DNA of 14,039 nucleotides, from positions 1-14,039 of the forward strand of contig JALOMU010000029.1 in assembly GCA_025455285.1 (NCBI GenBank). Direction: 5' to 3'. A program made the position numbers and the translations under genes. Source of the DNA: Flavihumibacter sp. GTDB lineage: Bacteria; Bacteroidota; Bacteroidia; Chitinophagales; Chitinophagaceae. The notes below the pieces were generated by a model. The model was not told the DNA's origin and made no database searches. It saw nothing but the letters and a program-made list of their open reading frames with translations. This document shows positions 8,109 through 14,039 of the stretch, one piece after another. Each line of letters begins with the position of its first letter. Within the stretch, counting starts at the first letter, position 1.

Positions 8109-8601
8109 GGCTTAGAATATTTTTTATTCGTTGTTTAATCCGGTGAATTTTAACCCTGAGTGTCGCCTCACTGACACCCATAACCGAAGCGATCTGATCG
8201 TATTCAAGTTCATCCAGCACCATCATAATAATAAGCCGGTCTACTTCTGCCAGCTGTCCGATGGCACGATACAATTCACTAACCTGTTCCTTGCCTTTTA
8301 CTGTTGCTTCTGTATCCTGATCCCTGATATTTTCAAGTTGTTCAGGAGCCAGACCAGCTTTCATTCCAGGCTTTCGTAAATATTGCAAACAACTATTTAC
8401 GGTGATCCGGTAGATCCATGTCTTGTAGTTGGCTTCCCCCCTGAATTTTGATAAGGCATTCCATACGTTGATAAAAACATCATGGGCAAGATCTTCAGCC
8501 AATGCCCGATCGCCATTCAAAAAACCGGTACAGACCTGCTTTACCATGGGAGCATATTCCCTGTATAACTGATCAAATAGATCGCTGAACTGCCTGCTCA
8601 T
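8098..8601 (-). CDS. ECF-type RNA polymerase sigma factor
   Basis: A 167-residue sigma-70 family protein of the extracytoplasmic-function type, directing RNA polymerase to a specific set of promoters. Region 2 is at about residues 8-76 (DLAHDVFINVWNAL, then FRGEANYKTWIYRITVNSCL). Region 4 with its helix-turn-helix is at about 107-162 (LAEVDRLIIMMVLDELEYDQ, then SVMGVSEATLRVKIHRIKQR). There is no region 1 or 3, as expected for ECF factors. A longer frame opens at 8637, but the ATG at 8601 is the better start: it begins directly at the conserved region and overlaps the stop of the upstream hydrolase as ATGA. The overlaps on both sides point to an operon with the hydrolase and the membrane protein. 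Confidence 0.93.
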   Translation of the reverse strand: MSRQFSDLFDQLYREYAPMVKQVCTGFLNGDRALAEDLAHDVFINVWNALSKFRGEANYKTWIYRITVNSCLQYLRKPGMKAGLAPEQLENIRDQDTEATVKGKEQVSELYRAIGQLAEVDRLIIMMVLDELEYDQIASVMGVSEATLRVKIHRIKQRIKNILSHAG

Positions 8602-9434
8602 TTGGAAAAATACTGTTGTATGTTGCGGGCCATCCATTCAAATTCATCAAACATGATAAAATGCCTGCTTTTATCTGCGATCAGAATTTCTTTGTTTGAT
8701 AAGGCTTCGTATTGTTTATTATAATTTTTTTCAATCACCTCCCTGTTTGGAAAGCCTGCGCCCAATATCAGAACCGGTGCTTTAATAGATGGCAATACAG
8801 GTCTCAGATCCAGCTTCAACAGATCAGTGTATCCAAATACATATACCTTCCGGTCGGCTTTCAACATCCAACTGGTAATACTGTCTGCTTTTTCCTTCGA
8901 ATGGGTCATGTTTGCTGACATACCTGCTGCCATTTTTTTAAAGGGTTCCGCCTGCATTTCCAATAACTGTTTATTATACGGACTAATATACTTTATCTGC
9001 TCCGCTTTTACTCCCGGCATCATCACCTCCCGCATACAAGGAATGGCATCTACCAGTACAACTTTAGTCACTCTATCCGGAAGCAGCGCCGCCAGATCAG
9101 TTGCCAGGTTGCCTCCCATGCTGTGCCCAACCAGAAATACTTTTTTGAGCTTTTGGCTTTTTATATAATCAACCAATCCATCCCTGACTGCTGAATACCA
9201 GGGTGTATCAATAGCCGCTGTACCATCAAAGCCGGCATAGGTAACAAAATGTGAGCTATATCCTTTTCCCAGGAAGGCTGCGGTTTCATGCCAGATGCTG
9301 CCCGGACAACCAAATCCCGGCAGATAAATCACCGGTGTTCCTTTTCCTGATTTTTCAACCTGAATGGAGGGAACCTGCCCCAATACCAGCGTTACCTGAA
9401 AAACAAAAACAATTGCTATAAGTATCGATTTCAT
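8598..9434 (-). CDS. Secreted alpha/beta hydrolase
   Basis: A 278-residue alpha/beta-fold hydrolase with a signal peptide (residues 1-20, hydrophobic core SILIAIVFVFQVTLVLG), so probably periplasmic. The frame is open up to 9464, but the ATG at 9434 puts the signal peptide at the N-terminus and is preferred. The motif VIYLPGFGCPGSIWHE at 35-50 forms the oxyanion side. GHSMGG gives Ser105 as nucleophile, and SRHFIMFDE gives His258 as base. The usual Asp after the strand VLILGAG (221-227) is absent; Asp204 in GYTDLLKLDLRP, or an acidic residue further on such as Glu233, may serve instead. The substrate is unknown. The last bases overlap the sigma gene start by 4 (ATGA), and sprA ends 40 bases upstream, so transcription from sprA could continue into it. 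Confidence 0.92.
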   Translation of the reverse strand: MKSILIAIVFVFQVTLVLGQVPSIQVEKSGKGTPVIYLPGFGCPGSIWHETAAFLGKGYSSHFVTYAGFDGTAAIDTPWYSAVRDGLVDYIKSQKLKKVFLVGHSMGGNLATDLAALLPDRVTKVVLVDAIPCMREVMMPGVKAEQIKYISPYNKQLLEMQAEPFKKMAAGMSANMTHSKEKADSITSWMLKADRKVYVFGYTDLLKLDLRPVLPSIKAPVLILGAGFPNREVIEKNYNKQYEALSNKEILIADKSRHFIMFDEFEWMARNIQQYFSK

Positions 9435-9474
9435 GGAATTTATTTTCCACTTTGATACAGGCAATAGCAGATTG

Positions 9475-12400
9475 TTACACCCCCTTAAAAAAAATTATTG
9501 CTGGGCCAGGGAAATCCGGATCTGCAAAGAAGAGTCGCAGGTTCACCCGGTTATTCAATACATAATCAATAGAGGGTGAAATGGTAATCACTTTCTGGCC
9601 GGCTGTTGGCAAGGCAGCTTGCTGATCAAGGCGACTATTGGCAGTTGCATCATCCCGTAAACCCAGGTCCAATCGCATATTCAGATCATTTGACAATTCC
9701 TTGGAGGCCTGTTTGCTTCCAGGCATCTTCACCTTGAATGGAAGATTCACGCCTCTTTTTCTCCAGCCTACTCCCAGTGTAAACTCTTCTGAACGCGCCT
9801 CACTCAACTGGAAGTCGATCAGACTCAGACTCAACTGCCGGCTCTTTTTGTATTCAAAGCGCAGGGTGAGCTGGTTGGTGAATTGCATATCAATATCCAG
9901 GAAGGGTGCAAAGGCCTCGGAAATAGAAATATTCGGCACCAGGAAATAAGGATAGAAATTACCGGTGGCTGTATCAATGAACCCAGGCGCATTCAATGCC
10001 AGCGGATCCGCAAAGAGCAGGTTATTATTGAAACTGTTCATGCTGAGGTTACTGTTATACGCATGCGTCAGTGTTACATTGGTAAATGTTTTGTCCAACC
10101 CCGGTATCCTCGTGAGTCCGGTATAGGTTACCCGCCAGTTGGGCTTGGGCAGAATATTGCGGAAAGGATTGGATCGCACACTGCTGTTATCCTGTTCAAT
10201 CAAAGAAACAGATCTCGGATCCTTATTAGTATAAGCTGCAATGAAGGAAGGAATCAATACATCCTGGGCATAGCGACTATACCCCCTGTAGAATCCATCG
10301 GAAAGAAACTGTTCTGTAGCATCCAATTGCTGCCAGTAAGGATTCTTGGTTGCATTCCGCTCACTCAGAATGATCCGGTTCTCCTGGAAGCGTTTAAAGG
10401 TTTCCGTTACCTCATTGGGCTGGAATTTACCAAACAGGGTCTGATAGGAAATATAACTCACGTTAAAGGAACCTGCTACATAGGGACTCAGTCTTGCAAA
10501 ACTTCCATTACCCACAGTATCCTTGTATAATTCGGAATAATTCTTTCCGAAAGACTTATCCAGGTTCAGGTCAATCATCAGATCCCGTACCGGCATCAAT
10601 TGTGCGGTTATACTTAACCGTTGGTTGAAGTCCTGCCGGTTCAGGTTGTTTAATAAGGGGTTATTGGTGATGAGTCCCCTTCGCGCGAAATCATTGATGA
10701 AGGAAGTATCCGGTTGTTTACCAAAAACAAATCCCCAACCCGGCGCAGTGGAACGTGTATTCATGCCCAGGAATTTGGTACTGTCTGTATAACCCGCCAG
10801 TGAAGTGGATCCTGTTTCACTGTATTGCACACTTACCCGTTTCACTGAAGTGATAATTCTTCCTACAATTTTCACCACAGTTCCTATCTCCGGTAAATCA
10901 TTTGGATCCCTCTTGATTTTCAATTTTCCTCGTTTGGTACGAACCGTATCCGGAGCAGGTTTAGTTGCTGATTTATCCGGTTTTGGAGCATCCCAGTCGA
11001 TGGCACGCAACCACCTTGATTTTGCATACAACCTCGTGAAATCCAGTTCTGCCGCCATGTTTTTCTCCTGGCCATTCGAAATAAAATTCCCCAGGCTCTT
11101 GGCAAACTCATCCTGCGAAGCTGTCAGCCAGTTGTAACGGGCGGTATAACCAACTCTCACTGTAGTCCAGTCGAGCAGGGGAACCTTTGTAGTTGGTAAA
11201 GTATAGGTAATATTGGCCGACTGATCGTATGTGGTATTACGTCCGCCTCTCCAGAAAAGCTGCCACATCCTCCTGCGTTCTCGCTGATCAAGCCTGCCTG
11301 AATCTTCGTCTACCCTTGCCCGGTTGACCGCAGTAAAATCAATATTCAGAGAACGGGTCAGATCCCAGCGTAAATTATAATAACGATCAAAGGTGAAGTA
11401 CTTGTCGTAGGTTTCAGGAATGATGCCTTTTGGCCCTCCCACATTACGCGGACGAATGGCTCCAAACTGACGATTCACATCTGCCCTGAAACTTAACAAA
11501 GAAGGCGCATAGTTCAGGTTAAACTCTTTCACGAGATCGTACCATTTGGATGGTCCCTTGAACTTTTTCTTGAAGGGCTCCCAGTATTTAGGAGTGCCAA
11601 CATAATTGTAACCCAATCCCGCACGATGTTTGGCCATCTCTTCTGATTCAATCAAGGGACTGAAACGTTCCACTTTGGTATAGGAATAACTCACATCAAA
11701 ATTCTCCACACTGTATACCTTCTGTTTTTTACCAGAAGTATTCAGTTTTCGAACATTGGTAAAATTGACAGTTTTAGTTGTAGTTACATCTACAGCATCC
11801 TGGCGGATAGAATCCCGGTCGGAGCCACTGGCAGCATCCAGTTTGTCTTTCAGCTTTACATCCAGATCGTAGGGATCATATTCAGGCGTCAATACAGTTT
11901 GAGAATAGCCCGCATATACCGGAATACTCATGCCTGCTTTTTCAGGAAGCAGTTTACCCAACTCCAGGTTGGTAGCTGCATCAAACTGGGTAAAGTTTTC
12001 GCGACTCCTTTCATTTACTCTCTGCTCCAGGTTACCAAATCCGATGCTGCGTGCAGCAGCAGACAAGGAAACGGTTCCCAGATCCGCCAGTTTGATATCA
12101 ACCCGGCCGGTAGCAGCCCAACCGCCACTCTCATCCAGTGATGATAAACGCAATTCGTTGAACCAAACCTCGGAACATACAGGAGCTCCGGAGTTGTTAA
12201 CAATTCCCATGAACATACCTCTCACTTCACCCAGGTTGGGGTTACCAAAGATGGCATAGGTTTTTCCATCCTCATCTGTTTCAGAATAATAGAGATTGTT
12301 CTGCGTGGAATTATTTCTGCTCAGCTTCAGGTTGATCAATCGCTGAATGGATAAGTTCAATTCGTTTTGTTGCGGCCAAACTATATCCGCTTGTGAATCT

Positions 12401-14039
12401 GTATAACGTCCGAAAGGTGTAACCTTAAGGGGTATGCGAATTTCATAATAGTTGCCTACGAAATCATTACCTATCCTAATTACAGCAGAAAGAGCATTAT
12501 CCTGTACGGCAGGTGATCCAACCACACTTTCCGCATGCACAAACATTTTCAACTCACCATACTGACGCAAATCCAGGTTCATTGTTTTGAATACCCCGCG
12601 ACCATCTCTGCTGGGAAGATTGCAGAACTTCATACTCATGGCCTGTTCGTTCTGCAGGATGTTTACGTTGTTATTGCTTAATTGTTGTACACGCAGAATG
12701 CCAGGAGGGATCAGGTAGTTCACTGGTTGACGGGAACCATTCTCTTCCACATTCACAGCCAGCACGTTGAATTCGGTAGGCGAATTTGCTGGCAGTGGTT
12801 TATAGGTTCCTGTAGTATCTAGTTCAAAAGCAAACCGGCGCCATTGGTTGCGCACCAGCTCCAATTTGGCAAAACGCGTAACTACTGAATCTTCAAATCC
12901 GGTCAGGAACATCCGGATAAAACGAATCGATTTAAAGTCCGGAATATTTCCCACTTTCTGCTCATACTCCGCAATTGGAATCCGGAAGAGATACCATTTC
13001 CGTTGTGGGCCTTCTCCTGCAATGATGCGTTCATCCGTGATATAGTTTTGTCCCACTACCAGGTCCTGCGGACGCAGGTTCACGCGATACTGAAAATATT
13101 CTTCCAGCTCATTTAGGGTGTTATCGCGGTTCAGGTCTTCCTGATCCGGATACAAAGTGAAAGCAGTTGTTATTGTTGAATTCGCTGCCGCGATGGGTGA
13201 GTTGCCATGGGGATTATTGATATTCTTATATCGGGCCAGAATATCTCCCCCGGGGTTATTGTAAAATTCATCCCGGTAATTGCGGAAGTTGTCATTCGCA
13301 GGATCCGCCAATGCCTCTTGATACGCAGGCGAGTTGGTTCCAAAATTAGCAGCCAGCTGATTCAGGTAAGCATTGAACTTTCTGCGCTCCGCATCATCAT
13401 CCAATCCATCGAAACCCACATCCTGGAAAGGGCGGTCAGTTGGATCATTGCTGAATGCTGTTGTCACCTGGATCGGGTTGTTCGGTGTATTTCCCCAGGT
13501 ACCACTTGAGTCTACAGTTGCCTGGATGTTAGGGGTTGGTAAACCATTCTCAAAGAAACGACGACCATCGCGCAGCACATCTTCAGAAATATTACCCAGG
13601 TTGAAATAAAGTTGTCCACCATTGCTGTTGGGGTTATCCAGGAAAGGATCCTGCATCCAGAATTCAATAAACTCCACGTTACCGGTTTCAAAATCCACCT
13701 GGTCCAGCCCGCGCATGATACCACCCCATCGTTGTTCGGGGTTGAGCAGTTTTCCATTGGCACTGACGCTTCCGGGTCTTGCATCAAAGTTATACGGACC
13801 ACGATCTCTTGGATAATAAGCCAGGTCGAAAGTGATCAATTGGGCGGTTCCAAAATCAGGAGTTCGCGCAGGGAATAATTGGTTTTGTGTTACCGCGCGG
13901 ATCTTGGGATCCAGGAAATAATCATTCGGAAAAAAGGAAGTCAGCGGGTTATTCGGTGCCCTGCGATCCTGCAGGTTGGGTTCAATATTATACCAGGCCA
14001 GTTTAGCACGATTATATCCATAGGCCAATGAGTCTGTCA
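9475..14039 (-). CDS. sprA: SprA, T9SS outer-membrane translocon, C-terminal part
   Basis: About 1520 residues of the giant outer-membrane barrel (full length about 2400) that exports T9SS cargo and is needed for gliding in Bacteroidetes. The frame is open to the right edge (TDSLAYGYNRAKLAWYNI), so the N-terminal third is outside. Numbering from the TTG at 14028, family signatures are NVEFIEFWMQDPF (117-129), KWYLFRIPI (344-352), FNELRLSS with ESGGWAATGRVD (623-644), a Lys/Pro-rich loop (1014-1044), DLNLDKSFGKNYSELY, and PNWRVTYTGLTRIPGL with TLTHAYNSN. An acidic loop at 298-309 has an EF-hand-like spacing. The last residues after NNRVNLRLFF (ADPDFPGPAIIFFKGV) do not look like SprA; the expected terminal strand is in the neighbouring frame (see 9495-9527). 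The annotated stop is therefore probably the result of a frame disruption. Confidence 0.95.
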   Translation of the reverse strand, partial: TDSLAYGYNRAKLAWYNIEPNLQDRRAPNNPLTSFFPNDYFLDPKIRAVTQNQLFPARTPDFGTAQLITFDLAYYPRDRGPYNFDARPGSVSANGKLLNPEQRWGGIMRGLDQVDFETGNVEFIEFWMQDPFLDNPNSNGGQLYFNLGNISEDVLRDGRRFFENGLPTPNIQATVDSSGTWGNTPNNPIQVTTAFSNDPTDRPFQDVGFDGLDDDAERRKFNAYLNQLAANFGTNSPAYQEALADPANDNFRNYRDEFYNNPGGDILARYKNINNPHGNSPIAAANSTITTAFTLYPDQEDLNRDNTLNELEEYFQYRVNLRPQDLVVGQNYITDERIIAGEGPQRKWYLFRIPIAEYEQKVGNIPDFKSIRFIRMFLTGFEDSVVTRFAKLELVRNQWRRFAFELDTTGTYKPLPANSPTEFNVLAVNVEENGSRQPVNYLIPPGILRVQQLSNNNVNILQNEQAMSMKFCNLPSRDGRGVFKTMNLDLRQYGELKMFVHAESVVGSPAVQDNALSAVIRIGNDFVGNYYEIRIPLKVTPFGRYTDSQADIVWPQQNELNLSIQRLINLKLSRNNSTQNNLYYSETDEDGKTYAIFGNPNLGEVRGMFMGIVNNSGAPVCSEVWFNELRLSSLDESGGWAATGRVDIKLADLGTVSLSAAARSIGFGNLEQRVNERSRENFTQFDAATNLELGKLLPEKAGMSIPVYAGYSQTVLTPEYDPYDLDVKLKDKLDAASGSDRDSIRQDAVDVTTTKTVNFTNVRKLNTSGKKQKVYSVENFDVSYSYTKVERFSPLIESEEMAKHRAGLGYNYVGTPKYWEPFKKKFKGPSKWYDLVKEFNLNYAPSLLSFRADVNRQFGAIRPRNVGGPKGIIPETYDKYFTFDRYYNLRWDLTRSLNIDFTAVNRARVDEDSGRLDQRERRRMWQLFWRGGRNTTYDQSANITYTLPTTKVPLLDWTTVRVGYTARYNWLTASQDEFAKSLGNFISNGQEKNMAAELDFTRLYAKSRWLRAIDWDAPKPDKSATKPAPDTVRTKRGKLKIKRDPNDLPEIGTVVKIVGRIITSVKRVSVQYSETGSTSLAGYTDSTKFLGMNTRSTAPGWGFVFGKQPDTSFINDFARRGLITNNPLLNNLNRQDFNQRLSITAQLMPVRDLMIDLNLDKSFGKNYSELYKDTVGNGSFARLSPYVAGSFNVSYISYQTLFGKFQPNEVTETFKRFQENRIILSERNATKNPYWQQLDATEQFLSDGFYRGYSRYAQDVLIPSFIAAYTNKDPRSVSLIEQDNSSVRSNPFRNILPKPNWRVTYTGLTRIPGLDKTFTNVTLTHAYNSNLSMNSFNNNLLFADPLALNAPGFIDTATGNFYPYFLVPNISISEAFAPFLDIDMQFTNQLTLRFEYKKSRQLSLSLIDFQLSEARSEEFTLGVGWRKRGVNLPFKVKMPGSKQASKELSNDLNMRLDLGLRDDATANSRLDQQAALPTAGQKVITISPSIDYVLNNRVNLRLFFADPDFPGPAIIFFKGV
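9495..9527 (-). other. Out-of-frame remnant of the SprA terminal beta-strand
   Basis: Read in the neighbouring frame from 9527 downward, this segment encodes LQIRISLAQQ followed by TAA at 9497-9495. The alternating hydrophobic pattern ending in a short tail is what is expected for the final strand of SprA and other outer-membrane barrels of this phylum (compare the usual G-hydrophobic-x-hydrophobic-R-hydrophobic-S-L ending). It directly follows the codons for NLRLFF of the preceding strand, so the connecting segment, usually about 20 residues in my recollection of the family, appears to be missing. Confidence 0.6.

Noticed and set aside
8598..9434. Reading the hydrolase as an RsbQ-type stress-signalling partner of the sigma factor.
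   Set aside because: RsbQ is cytoplasmic and works with a PAS-phosphatase; this protein has a signal peptide and no such phosphatase gene is nearby.
9487..9494. The run of eight A bases near the end of sprA as the cause of the frame change.
   Set aside because: It lies after the out-of-frame stop at 9495-9497, so an indel there cannot move LQIRISLAQQ into or out of the SprA frame; the junction is at about 9525-9528.
9883..10530. A 215-residue plus-strand frame antisense to sprA.
   Set aside because: The minus-strand frame is clearly SprA; the antisense product is low in recognisable features and arises from the codon bias of sprA.

Overview
The window reads as chromosomal DNA of a Bacteroidetes (Bacteroidota) bacterium, most likely from the Chitinophagaceae or a close relative. 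This rests on three things. One very large gene encodes SprA, the outer-membrane translocon of the type IX secretion system (T9SS). Another encodes a secreted protein with PKD/Ig-like repeats and a C-terminal CHU_C-type sorting domain. A match to the Bacteroidetes promoter consensus (TTG, 20 bases, TAnnTTTG) lies in the one clear regulatory gap. The family-level placement is inference. I see no tRNA, rRNA, insertion sequence, phage gene or CRISPR array.

Left half, plus strand (1-7389). The 3' part of guaB (IMP dehydrogenase) is followed by lnt (apolipoprotein N-acyltransferase), an alpha/beta hydrolase that overlaps lnt by one base, the 883-residue T9SS cargo protein, and a short-chain dehydrogenase. 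Gaps of 29, -1, 17 and 19 bases suggest one transcription unit. After a 128-base gap comes a small secreted protein of unknown function.

Middle (7390-7517). The two gene blocks converge here. A strong 13-bp hairpin (one T.T mismatch, CAA loop) serves as a terminator. A good minus-strand promoter lies just beyond the last minus-strand gene and points at that terminator, so a small RNA of about 80 nt is possible.

Right half, minus strand (7518-14039). In order of transcription: sprA (only the C-terminal ~1520 residues are in the window), a secreted alpha/beta hydrolase, an ECF sigma factor, and a four-helix membrane protein. The hydrolase stop and sigma start overlap as ATGA, and the sigma and membrane-protein genes overlap by 11 bases. 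These three look like one translationally coupled operon, and the membrane protein is a candidate regulator of the sigma factor.

The most unusual observation is the end of sprA. The expected final beta-strand (LQIRISLAQQ, then stop) is present, but one frame off, directly after the penultimate strand. The annotated frame reads instead into an unrelated tail. This looks like a small deletion between short TTTG repeats that also removed the connecting segment, or an assembly error with the same effect. The second notable item is the coupled hydrolase-sigma-membrane protein operon downstream of sprA.
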